From: an uncultured Oscillospiraceae bacterium
GTDB lineage: Bacteria; Bacillota; Clostridia; Oscillospirales; Oscillospiraceae
Assembly: GCA_910587785.1 (NCBI GenBank)
Contig: CAJUOA010000038.1
Coordinates: forward strand, 1 to 26,026
Length of the DNA stretch: 26,026 bases
Direction: 5' to 3'
The notes beneath the pieces were generated by a model. The model saw only the letters and a program-made list of their open reading frames with translations, was not told where the DNA came from and ran no database searches. The position numbers and the translations under genes were made by a program. Shown piece by piece: positions 8,144 through 14,366 of this stretch (positions are counted from its first letter, which is position 1; each line of letters begins with the position of its first letter).

Positions 8144-8531
8144 TTTCGCTGCAATGGATCTGGGTGCCGCAGAGCATCTCCTGACGATGTACCCTGTCCC
8201 TTTGGAAATCATTTGCTACCACTGCGAACAGGCCGCTGAAAAAACCTTAAAGGGAATTTTGGTGGCTTTCCATATGGAGCCGCCCAAAACCCATGATTTG
8301 GTCCAGTTGTGCAAGCTGTGCAGTGAGAGAGATGACCGGTTTGCTGATCTGGCAGATGCTTGTATTGAACTGGTTCCATATGGCGTCCAGGTGCGGTATC
8401 CGTCTGATTTGGAACTGGATGAAAGGGATGTTACCTGCGCCCTTCGGGAATGCCGGAAGATTTATGCACTCACACAGCAAATATTTCATGAGATAGCAGA
8501 GGAACACGACCAGACAATGACCACACAGTAG
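8109..8531 (+). CDS. HEPN-domain protein (PF05168-like), partner of MNT
   Basis: The 140-residue helical protein has the HEPN pattern: 'DFAAMDLGAAEHLL' near the N-terminus, 'YHCEQAAEKTLKG' in the second helix, 'KTHDLVQLC', and 'VRYPSD' near the C-terminus. The ATG at 8109 has GGGAGGGGG about ten bases upstream and overlaps the end of the nucleotidyltransferase gene. No canonical Rx4-6H ribonuclease motif is visible, so this looks like the HEPN branch that pairs with MNT proteins but may not be an RNase. Toxin activity is therefore uncertain. A strong hairpin follows the stop. Confidence 0.82.
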   Translation: MTDMERSKEWLDFAAMDLGAAEHLLTMYPVPLEIICYHCEQAAEKTLKGILVAFHMEPPKTHDLVQLCKLCSERDDRFADLADACIELVPYGVQVRYPSDLELDERDVTCALRECRKIYALTQQIFHEIAEEHDQTMTTQ

Positions 8532-8547
8532 CTATTATAATAATGCC

Positions 8548-8588
8548 GCAAACAGCGCCGTTCCCGGTAAGGGAGCGGCGCTGTTTGC
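8548..8588. terminator. Strong 18-bp hairpin after the HEPN gene (terminator-like)
   Basis: GCAAACAGCGCCGTTCCC pairs with GGGAGCGGCGCTGTTTGC around a GGTAA loop, with one G-T pair. The stem begins 17 bases after the HEPN stop. Only a TTT lies at the 3' side within the stem, so U-tract support is weak, but length and GC content make it a good transcription barrier on either strand. Confidence 0.7.
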
Positions 8589-8635
8589 CAGATCGCAGGG
8601 TTGAGTCTGCGCATCAGCGCAGAGCGAAGATATTC

Positions 8636-8652
8636 GGAGGTGAGGACAAATC
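8636..8652 (+). promoter_or_regulatory. Ribosome binding site placed for an ATC start of the TrbL-like gene
   Basis: GGAGGTGA (8636-8643) is a full anti-16S match. The in-frame codon six bases after it is ATC (8650), followed by TTT GTT TTC GAT TTC GTA and then ATG at 8671. The ATG lies 27 bases beyond the Shine-Dalgarno, which is too far for normal initiation. Either AUC is the real start or translation starts poorly at 8671. Confidence 0.5.
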
Positions 8653-8670
8653 TTTGTTTTCGATTTCGTA

Positions 8671-9546
8671 ATGGATACGATCATGGGGAATCTCATGGAC
8701 TGGTTCTATGGCCAGATTGTTGGATTTCTCGGCAATTTTTTCGCAATTATGGGCAATATGGGCGTGGAATTGTTTGAGCTGAGCTGGGTGCAGTCTGTGG
8801 TGACCTTTTTCAGCCAGCTGGGCTGGGCGCTCTTCGCCGTCAGCATGGTGGTCTCCTGCTTTGAGTGCGCCATCGAGTACTCCACCGGGCGGGGAAACAT
8901 TCAGCAGACCGCCGTCAACATCCTCAAGGGCTTCATGGCCGTGAGCCTGTTCTCTACGGTCCCGGTGCGGCTCTACGAGTTATCGGTGAACCTGCAGGGC
9001 AAGTTTTCCGCTGAAATCACCGGTCTGGGGACCAGCATCGCAGACGTAGGGAAACAGATCATCGAGGACTTCGCCGCTGTGACCAGCCTGAGTGATATGA
9101 CGGGCGCGCCGGACTTCATTCTGTCCATGCTGACCAGCCCTATCATGCTCATTTTCTGCATCATCGCCATGGGGTATGCCGTAATAAAAGTGTTTTTTTC
9201 GAACCTGAAGCGTGGAGGAATCCTGCTCATCCAGATCGCTGTGGGGAGCCTGTATATGTTCAGCGTCCCCCGTGGTTACACAGAGGGCTTTATCCAGTGG
9301 ATCAAGCAGGTGATCGGGCTGTGCCTGACGGCGTTCCTCCAGGCAACCATACTGGTGGCGGGGTTGATGGCCTTCCGGCAGCACCTGTTGCTGGGCCTGG
9401 GGCTCATGCTCTCCGCCGGGGAGGTACCGAGGATCGCAGGGACCTTCGGCCTGGATACCACAACCAGAGCCAACATCATGTCCGCCGTCTACACCGCCCA
9501 GGCGGCGGTCAATACCACCAAAGTCGTGGCGGCGGCGTTGAAATAG
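8671..9546 (+). CDS. TrbL/VirB6-like conjugal transfer membrane protein
   Basis: The 291-residue (or 298-residue) polytopic protein has hydrophobic segments near residues 10-32, 45-66, 85-100, 150-172, 183-200 and 210-245, as expected for the TrbL/VirB6 channel component of a type IV secretion system. The Maff2, TrbL-like, VirB3-like and VirB4 context supports this. The annotated start is the first ATG. A strong ribosome binding site is instead spaced for ATC at 8650, which would add the seven residues FVFDFVM-like extension IFVFDFV. The stop TAG overlaps the ribosome binding site of the next gene (AGGAG at 9545-9549), so the two are coupled. Confidence 0.85.
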   Translation: MDTIMGNLMDWFYGQIVGFLGNFFAIMGNMGVELFELSWVQSVVTFFSQLGWALFAVSMVVSCFECAIEYSTGRGNIQQTAVNILKGFMAVSLFSTVPVRLYELSVNLQGKFSAEITGLGTSIADVGKQIIEDFAAVTSLSDMTGAPDFILSMLTSPIMLIFCIIAMGYAVIKVFFSNLKRGGILLIQIAVGSLYMFSVPRGYTEGFIQWIKQVIGLCLTAFLQATILVAGLMAFRQHLLLGLGLMLSAGEVPRIAGTFGLDTTTRANIMSAVYTAQAAVNTTKVVAAALK

Positions 9547-9557
9547 GAGCTACGGCT

Positions 9558-10037
9558 ATGGGTCTGAAAGACAGAATCTCCACCGCGCTTCGGGCGGTCC
9601 GCGAGTATCCCGTGCTCCTGGCGGAGTTTGGTGTCGCTGAGTACGAGCAAAAACAGTTGAAGTGGGCTTTGGAGCAGAAAACACAGGAATGTGAGCACTT
9701 GCAGGGAATGACGGAGGCGGTGGGCCACCGCCTGCGCTTCGCGGAGTGCAGGGCTTCCGCACTCTCCGAAGCGCTGCAGGAGTTCGCCCCGAAGCTGTCC
9801 ACCGCAGAGGAAATGAAGCGCTTTTACAAGGTGATCTCCCCCAGTCTGGACGCAGGCGGATATACGTTGCACCGAATGTCGGAAAAAATATCGGAAACCA
9901 CTGCATTTGGTACGGAGGAGCAACTGTATCGCGCCATTTTGGAGCGCATGGGATTTGGTGGCCTCCTCGCTCCAGAGCACAAAATTCAACAGGAACAGGA
10001 GGTGAGCACACAGTGGACGATGGAAATGCACGCCTGA
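9558..10037 (+). CDS. Hypothetical coiled-coil protein of the transfer operon
   Basis: The 159-residue soluble protein has a long charged heptad-like stretch at about residues 25-85 ('EQKQLKWALEQKTQECEHLQ') and a C-terminal half beginning near 'STAEEMKRFYKVISP'. No enzyme motif or membrane segment is seen. The ATG has AGGAG at 9545-9549, inside the preceding stop. The gene overlaps the following methyltransferase start by 25 bases. I do not recognise the family. Position suggests an accessory gene co-translated with the TrbL-like protein. Confidence 0.72.
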   Translation: MGLKDRISTALRAVREYPVLLAEFGVAEYEQKQLKWALEQKTQECEHLQGMTEAVGHRLRFAECRASALSEALQEFAPKLSTAEEMKRFYKVISPSLDAGGYTLHRMSEKISETTAFGTEEQLYRAILERMGFGGLLAPEHKIQQEQEVSTQWTMEMHA

Positions 10038-10255
10038 CGATGGGAAGCCTCTTCGATGGGATCGGAGGCTTTCCGCTGGCGGCAGTGCGAAACGGCATCA
10101 CGCCGGTCTGGGCCAGCGAGATTGAGCCGTTCCCTATTCAGGTGACAAAACACCACTTCCCCGATATGCTCCACGTTGGGGATATCACCAAACTGGACGG
10201 GGCCAAGCTGCCGCCCGTGGACATCATCTGCGGCGGCTCACCCTGCCAGGACTGA
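10013..10255 (+). pseudogene. Cytosine-5 DNA methyltransferase, N-terminal fragment (motifs I-IV)
   Basis: This encodes the AdoMet-binding motif I 'SLFDGIGGFPLAA', motif II 'ASEIEP', motif III 'GDITKLDGAKLP' and the catalytic motif IV 'GGSPCQD' with the nucleophilic Cys. The frame then hits TGA at 10253-10255. The expected continuation '(L)SVAGARAGLSGARSGLF' is present immediately downstream one frame over (from about 10255), so a single base loss at about 10253 splits the enzyme. The GTG start at 10013 follows AGGAGGTGAG (9997-10006). Unless frameshifting or a sequencing error is involved, this fragment lacks the rest of the catalytic domain and should be inactive. Confidence 0.85.
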
Positions 10256-10257
10256 GT

Positions 10258-10785
10258 GTGGCCGGGGCGCGTGCTGGCCTTTCTGGCGCACGCTCCGGCC
10301 TTTTTATGGAACAAATTCGCATCGTAAGGGAGATGAGAGCAGAGGATGAACGCAGAGGCAGAACAGATAAGCTTATTCGCCCAAGATGGATGTGCTGGGA
10401 AAATGTGCCCGGCGTGTTTAGTTCAGGGACCCCAAAAGGCGAGGACTACCGTGTCGTCCTCGAAGAGATCGTCCGCATTAAAAGCGATTCCATTCATGTC
10501 CCTGGACCTCACCCCTGGGCATGGCAACCTGCTGGGCGAATCATACTGGGAGATGGTTTCTCCCTGGCTTGGCGGGTCCTCGATACTCAATACTGGCCCC
10601 GCACCCCTCAAAGAAGAAGACGTGTATTCCTTGTCGCAGATTTTGCAGGACGATCCGCCACGCAAATACTATTTAAGCCGGACGGCCTGCCTGGGCATCC
10701 TGCGCAGAGCGAAGGAGCGGGGGAAGGAACTGCCACCCCAGCTCCATGCGGCGCTGATGGCACAGGCGGGGCTGGCCGGATCTGA
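10258..10785 (+). pseudogene. Cytosine-5 DNA methyltransferase, middle fragment (motifs V-VIII)
   Basis: This continues the enzyme in another frame: 'GARSGLFMEQIRIV' (around motif V), 'RWMCWENVPGVFSS' with the ENV motif VI, 'GFSLAWRVLDTQYW', and 'PQRRRRVFLVADF' (motif VIII). The usual 'WGVPQRR' is altered to 'WPRTPQRR', one residue longer, a further sign of decay. The frame ends at 10785 without motifs IX and X, which lie in the overlapping frame at 10346-11776. No independent ribosome binding site is apparent at 10258. Confidence 0.75.
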
Positions 10786-11776
10786 GGCGGAGCCGACCAC
10801 CGGTGTTCAGGCATACCATATCAACCAGCGCAATGAGGGGATCGACCTGGGCGGCATCGCCGGCGCGCTCATGCGGACGCAGAATATACAGATGCAGACC
10901 TTTGTCACCCAGCCGCCGGCTGCTTTCGCCGCCAACCAGCGGGACGAGGTGCGGGACCTCCACGACGTAGCCGGAACTCTGGCTGCACAGCCGGGAATGA
11001 AACAGCAGACCTTCATTGCCCAGAACTGTCTCAACCCCTGGGACACCCAGCAGGCCCGCGTGTTCACGCCGGAGGGCAAGGCACCAACGCTGACCGGGGC
11101 AGATGGTGGAGGCGGACGGAATCCTGCCGGACTGCTGTTCACAGCCGGATTCTCCGCCAACGCCGGCGGCAGGGCGGGGAGCATCGGCTTTCAGAAGGAA
11201 GTGGCGCCCACACTGAAGGGTGCGCAGAGCGGCGGCATGATGCCGTCCGTCCTCTGCCTCAACGACCAGGGCGGCAGCGTTATGGAATGCTCGGAGGACC
11301 TGGCGGGCACCCTGCGGGCTCAAGAGCACGGGCATCAGCCTTTAGTTTTTGAAAACCACGGCATTGACGCCCGCTACACGGGCCCGCATCCAATTTCGCC
11401 AACCATAACCGCCAGAGCGGGGACCGGCGGAGGAAACCTCCCTTTGGCGCTGCAAGCAGAACACCGCGCCGCCTACTCCCGCCAAAAGGTGGATGTGTTC
11501 AAGGATAATGATGTAGCTTCCACTGAGAGCGCCCGTCAGCACAAAGATGCCACCGACCTCGTCTGCCAGCCGTCAGATGTGGAGGACCCTCTGCTCATCC
11601 GTAGGCTGATGCCATCAGAATGCGAATTGTTACAAGGCTTTCCCCTTGGTTGGACCGACCTTCCTGGTGCCTCGGACTCCGCGCGCTACAAAGCGCTCGG
11701 CAATTCAGTGTCGATCCCATGTGTGGAATATGTTATGCGGGGTATTGTTGCGGCGCTGCAAAGGAGGGTGGGATAG
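10346..11776 (+). CDS. Overlapping-frame protein with cytosine-5 methyltransferase C-terminal motifs
   Basis: The 476-residue protein overlaps the methylase middle fragment by 440 bases in a different frame. Its N-terminal part ('MNAEAEQISLFAQDG', 'SLDLTPGHGN', 'LGESYWEMVSPWLG', 'LSQILQ', 'KYYLSRTACLGILRRAKERGKELPP') resembles, as I recall, a recurring ORF in Clostridia phages and conjugative elements next to such methylases. The middle has degenerate 30-40 residue repeats ('NQRDEVRDLHDVAGTLAAQ', 'APTLTG', 'AGTLRAQ', 'SPTITARAGTGGG'), lying where C5-methylases have their target recognition region. The C-terminus has 'RRLMPSECELLQGFPLGW' (motif IX) and 'KALGNSVSIPCV' (motif X). The ATG at 10346 has an AGAGG-like site close upstream. 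It may supply the target-recognition half of a two-part enzyme (inference). Confidence 0.8.
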   Translation: MNAEAEQISLFAQDGCAGKMCPACLVQGPQKARTTVSSSKRSSALKAIPFMSLDLTPGHGNLLGESYWEMVSPWLGGSSILNTGPAPLKEEDVYSLSQILQDDPPRKYYLSRTACLGILRRAKERGKELPPQLHAALMAQAGLAGSEAEPTTGVQAYHINQRNEGIDLGGIAGALMRTQNIQMQTFVTQPPAAFAANQRDEVRDLHDVAGTLAAQPGMKQQTFIAQNCLNPWDTQQARVFTPEGKAPTLTGADGGGGRNPAGLLFTAGFSANAGGRAGSIGFQKEVAPTLKGAQSGGMMPSVLCLNDQGGSVMECSEDLAGTLRAQEHGHQPLVFENHGIDARYTGPHPISPTITARAGTGGGNLPLALQAEHRAAYSRQKVDVFKDNDVASTESARQHKDATDLVCQPSDVEDPLLIRRLMPSECELLQGFPLGWTDLPGASDSARYKALGNSVSIPCVEYVMRGIVAALQRRVG

Positions 11777-11777
11777 T

Positions 11778-11876
11778 GTGAAAAAAGCGGAAACAAGCAA
11801 AAATGCCCCAATTTTGCAATCGATGCAACACAAATTGGCCCACATAGTGAGCCCAAATTTCAATATTTCCACCTAA
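11778..11876 (+). CDS. Small ORF after the methylase, possibly a TnpW-like fragment
   Basis: The GTG start at 11778 has GGAGG at 11763-11767 with ten-base spacing, overlapping the end of the methylase gene. The 32-residue product (KKAETSKNAPILQSMQHK...) is basic at the start. The 'APILQSMQ' core reminds me of small TnpW-type proteins of clostridial transposons, but it is much shorter than those and ends abruptly at TAA 11874-11876. It may be a truncated relic. The strong ribosome binding site is the main evidence. Confidence 0.4.
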   Translation: MKKAETSKNAPILQSMQHKLAHIVSPNFNIST

Positions 11877-12040
11877 GGAACTGCGATAGGCGCACCTGCA
11901 CACCGCCGCTGATTGGATGGATGCAACAAGAAGCGATGCCGGGATGCCTCATAATCGCATTGATTGTAACACAGAAAATGTGAAAAGGCAAGATTAGCGG
12001 TAGCCTTTTCATCTCTATTTGTGCCGGGTACCGCCCCGGC

Positions 12041-12355
12041 ATGGTGATTAGAGTGGAAGAACCCAAGTATACAGAACAGGAACTGTGTGAAACCGTCTTT
12101 TACCTCTCCCGGTACGCCGAATGTCTGGAGATCGACAAGACAATCACGGTCCCTGATGAGCGGGAACTGTTTTGGATGCTCTACGACTGGGCAAAGCAGT
12201 TTGAAGAAACCTTCGACCCTGACGGTCCAATAGACCATCATGAGAAGCTGGAAACAGAAGGTGCCCGTTGGCTTATGGAGACCTTTCCATATACGCCGGA
12301 GCTGGATGAAGACTTTGACGCTGGACCGGAAACTGCGCCTGTGTTCGGTATGTAG
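12041..12355 (+). CDS. Hypothetical acidic protein
   Basis: The 104-residue strongly acidic protein ('TEQELCETVFYLSRYAECLEIDK', 'ELFWMLYDWAKQFEETFD', 'PVFGM' at the end) has no recognised motif. A small GC-rich inverted repeat (GCCGGG...CCCGGC, about 12023-12040) sits directly upstream, and no good ribosome binding site is visible, so the exact start (ATG 12041, GTG 12044 or GTG 12053) is uncertain. It lies between the methylase region and a ribbon-helix-helix gene. Upstream, 11877-12040 shows no gene. Confidence 0.6.
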   Translation: MVIRVEEPKYTEQELCETVFYLSRYAECLEIDKTITVPDERELFWMLYDWAKQFEETFDPDGPIDHHEKLETEGARWLMETFPYTPELDEDFDAGPETAPVFGM

Positions 12356-12470
12356 AGAATTTGTTGCAGTTGCTTTGTTTTCCGCTGTTTCTTCGTTGGG
12401 TTTGGTCATAGCTTTGCGCCGAAGGTTCGGGTATACTTGGCCTTACAGATCAGGAAAGGGACGGTGCAGC

Positions 12471-12830
12471 ATGGAGAATACGGTCAATTTGTGCGCACAG
12501 GTCCCCGTGTCCCTCATGACGAAGATTCGTGAGGAGCAGGAATTGTCCGGACTGACACGGGGCGAGTACATCACGCAAATACTCACAAATTATTATGAAA
12601 AGGGAGGAAAAGAAATGGAATTCACCAAGACACTGGCCTTCCAGGTGCCAGAGGCGCTCTATAATCGCATCAAGGACCACCTGGAGCGTGAGAAGCAGCG
12701 CACCGGCAAGCGGCTCAGCCAGAAGGACTTCGTCATCGGCCTCATCGAGCAGGCTCTGGCGGAGGCCGAGCAACGGGACACGATGGAAGCGATGGAAGCG
12801 GAGGTGGGCGGCGATGCTGACGCGGGATGA
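12471..12830 (+). CDS. Tandem ribbon-helix-helix-like DNA-binding protein
   Basis: The 119-residue protein appears to hold two similar short units. The first, residues 4-43, runs 'VNLCAQVPVSLMTKIREEQELSGLTRGEYITQILTNYYE'-like in pattern. The second, about residues 50-98, starts 'FTKTLAFQVPEALYNRIKDHL' and ends 'DFVIGLIEQAL'. Each has a predicted strand followed by two helices, the ribbon-helix-helix plan, so one chain could mimic the usual dimer. A second ATG at 12615 inside the gene has its own GGGAGG (12602-12607) and would give the second unit alone. The tail is acidic. Likely a repressor or plasmid-type regulator (inference). Confidence 0.65.
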   Translation: MENTVNLCAQVPVSLMTKIREEQELSGLTRGEYITQILTNYYEKGGKEMEFTKTLAFQVPEALYNRIKDHLEREKQRTGKRLSQKDFVIGLIEQALAEAEQRDTMEAMEAEVGGDADAG

Positions 12831-12861
12831 CAGCCCCCTTAGTGCGGGATAGACACTATGC

Positions 12862-12903
12862 AAACAAGAACGAACCGGTTGTTAGCTTGGCTCGTTCTTG
12901 TTT
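12862..12903. terminator. Bidirectional terminator-like hairpin between convergent ribbon-helix-helix genes
   Basis: AAACAAGAACGAACC pairs with GGCTCGTTCTTGTTT (14 of 15 positions) around a 12-base loop. It lies 32 bases after the plus-strand gene and overlaps the stop codon of the minus-strand gene, so it could end transcripts from both directions. U-rich flanks are short. Confidence 0.6.
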
Positions 12904-13067
12904 ATCTCAATCGTTCCATTTTCTTTCTCAAATTCAGCGATCCGCCGTTTGATAAGCTGCTCAATCTCCTTATTCTTTGTTCGGCCCTCGAATTCAGCGA
13001 TGAAAGCCAGCTTATCAAGCAAGACCTGCGAAACACGCAGAGTATAGCGAGGTAAATTGTCCTTCAT
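12882..13067 (-). CDS. Small Arc-like ribbon-helix-helix regulator
   Basis: The 61-residue minus-strand protein begins MKDNLPRYTLRVSQVLLDK and contains 'LAFIAEFEGRTKNKEIEQLIKRRIAEFEKE'. This fits an Arc/MetJ-type fold: an N-terminal strand 'RYTLRV', then helix A and helix B with the 'GRTKNKEIEQLI' turn. The ATG at 13065-13067 is preferred to the upstream GTG because an AGAGG-type site lies ten bases before it. Its promoter overlaps that of the plus-strand SLOG gene, so it probably represses itself and that gene (inference). Confidence 0.75.
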   Translation of the reverse strand: MKDNLPRYTLRVSQVLLDKLAFIAEFEGRTKNKEIEQLIKRRIAEFEKENGTIEINKNEPS

Positions 13068-13091
13068 AAACAGCACACCTCTGGCTCAGTA

Positions 13092-13120
13092 TTGACATCA
13101 TTATAGCGGCATAGTAGAAT
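13092..13120 (+). promoter_or_regulatory. Promoter for the SLOG gene and following transfer genes
   Basis: A consensus TTGACA (13092-13097) and TAGAAT (13115-13120) are separated by 17 bases, 48 bases before the ATG at 13169. It overlaps the minus-strand promoter of the small ribbon-helix-helix gene. Confidence 0.75.
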
Positions 13121-13128
13121 TGTGTGCA
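13100..13128 (-). promoter_or_regulatory. Promoter for the minus-strand ribbon-helix-helix gene
   Basis: On the minus strand TATAAT (13105-13100) is preceded at 17 bases by TGCACA (13128-13123), a partial -35 match. The -10 lies 32 bases upstream of the ATG at 13067. The two promoters face away from each other over shared DNA. Confidence 0.55.
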
Positions 13129-13168
13129 GAAATGACGAAATAATGACGCATAGGAAAGAAGGACAAAT

Positions 13169-13504
13169 ATGAAAGTAGCAGTGATCGGTTCGAGAGGACT
13201 TGCGGTGGAAAATCTAGCGGATTATCTCCCGCCTGAAACAACGGAGATCATCTCCGGGGGCGCGAAAGGCGTGGATGCCTGTGCCAGGGAATATGCCCTG
13301 CAACACGGGTTGAAGCTGACGGAATATCTTCCGGAGTACGAACGGTACGGAAAGGCCGCACCTTTGAAGCGCAACATTACCATCATCGAAAACGCCGACC
13401 TCGTCCTGGCATTCTGGGATGGGGCATCCAAAGGGACAAAAAATGTCATCGACAACTGCAAAAAGCAAAAGATTCCTGTGAAAATCTATATCATTACAAA
13501 ATAA
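13169..13504 (+). CDS. SLOG/DprA-like nucleotide-binding protein
   Basis: The 111-residue single-domain protein has a Rossmann-like start 'KVAVIGSRGL', 'IISGGAKGVDACAREYA' and 'NADLVLAFWDG.SKGT', the signature of the SLOG superfamily (DprA, LOG and DUF2493-type proteins). These bind nucleotide-like ligands; here the ligand and reaction are unknown. The length fits the small YspA/DUF2493-like branch. GAAAGAAGGA lies before the ATG. It is the first gene after a consensus promoter and is followed within a few bases by the VirB3-like gene. Confidence 0.82.
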   Translation: MKVAVIGSRGLAVENLADYLPPETTEIISGGAKGVDACAREYALQHGLKLTEYLPEYERYGKAAPLKRNITIIENADLVLAFWDGASKGTKNVIDNCKKQKIPVKIYIITK

Positions 13505-13510
13505 TTGGGG

Positions 13511-13786
13511 GTGATCGCGATCTTTATCTATCCCGACAACCTGACCGCGAAACCGGTCCTGTGGCTGTGGGAGCTCAAGGATCTGGCGGTGGTAGGCGTC
13601 GGCGGACTGCTCTCCGTCCTGGTGCTGGCCTCGTCCGGATTCCTCCTGCCGCTGGTCCTGACGGTCCTCTACGCCTTTCTCAGCATCCGCATGGAGGATG
13701 CCAGCATCTTGGACTTCCTCCGCAACGCCGTCTGTTTCCTCTTCCTGCACCAGCAGAGCTACGAATGGAGGGAACGCTTTGAATAG
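13511..13786 (+). CDS. VirB3/PrgI-like small membrane protein of the transfer system
   Basis: The roughly 90-residue protein has 'IFIYPDNLTAKPVLWLWELKD', then two hydrophobic segments ('VVGVGGLLSVLVLASSG' and 'LLPLVLTVLYAFLSI') and a short charged tail. This is the architecture of VirB3/PrgI-type inner-membrane partners encoded just before VirB4. The start is unclear: TTG 13505 and GTG 13511 both lie in the Shine-Dalgarno-like GGGGGTGA (13507-13514), while ATC at 13520 is properly spaced and gives IFIYPDN. The stop overlaps the next gene's TTG start. Confidence 0.72.
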   Translation: MIAIFIYPDNLTAKPVLWLWELKDLAVVGVGGLLSVLVLASSGFLLPLVLTVLYAFLSIRMEDASILDFLRNAVCFLFLHQQSYEWRERFE

Positions 13787-14366
13787 AAAACAGAAAAAAG
13801 AACGAAAACGGCTGCTGTCCACACGGCAGCTCATGGGGATCGACCAGTTCACAGAAAACGGCCTGAAGGTGGGACGCAGTGAGCTGGTCTATTTTCTTGT
13901 CCAGCCGGAGAATCTCTCGGTGCTCTCCCAGGAGGGCATTCGGGGCAAGGTCATGGCCCTGACCAACCTCCTGCGCGGCACGGAGTCCGTGCGGCTGCTG
14001 GCACTGGACTCCCGCGAGTCCTTCCAGAGCAACAAGAATTGGTACCGCCAGCGGATGGAACAGGAGGAACTTCCCGCTCTTCGGGAGCTTCTGCGGCAGG
14101 ACGCCGCCCACCTGGACAGCATCCAGGCCGAGACCGCCTCGGCACGGGAGTTCGCCATGGTCTTCGAGCTGGACCGCCAGAAGGACGAACCCTCCCGCAG
14201 TCAGATCGCGCGGCTGGAGCGGAGCATCCGGGACCAGGGCTTCCGGGTCCGGCAGGCCAACCGGCAGGACCTCATGCGTCTGCTGGCGGTCTACTACCAG
14301 CGGGACGTGACCACGGATATTTTTGATGACCTGGACGGAGAAAGGTGGGTGGACACGGATGGCTAA
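13779..14366 (+). CDS. Conjugal transfer protein upstream of VirB4
   Basis: The 195-residue hydrophilic protein starts with a very basic segment ('NRKQKKERKRLL'), then 'STRQLMGIDQFTENGLKVGRSELVYFLVQPENLSVLSQEGI' in pattern, and a charged helical second half ending 'DLDGERWVD'. The family recurs in Firmicutes conjugative elements directly before VirB4, and it may correspond to the N-terminal part of longer VirB4 proteins (inference). The TTG start at 13779 is supported by GGAGGG at 13767-13772. It overlaps the previous stop by eight bases and the VirB4 start by eight, so all three genes are translationally coupled. Confidence 0.75.
   Translation: MNRKQKKERKRLLSTRQLMGIDQFTENGLKVGRSELVYFLVQPENLSVLSQEGIRGKVMALTNLLRGTESVRLLALDSRESFQSNKNWYRQRMEQEELPALRELLRQDAAHLDSIQAETASAREFAMVFELDRQKDEPSRSQIARLERSIRDQGFRVRQANRQDLMRLLAVYYQRDVTTDIFDDLDGERWVDTDG

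Noticed and set aside
8980..9384. 134-residue minus-strand frame opposite the TrbL-like gene
   Set aside because: Antisense to a well-supported membrane protein and lacking a start signal.
9297..9557. Upstream extension of the coiled-coil protein from 9297
   Set aside because: The extension is a shifted frame of the TrbL-like gene; the ATG at 9558 has a proper ribosome binding site.
13214..13852. 212-residue minus-strand frame opposite SLOG and VirB3-like genes
   Set aside because: It runs antisense to three overlapping transfer-region genes and has no family signature.
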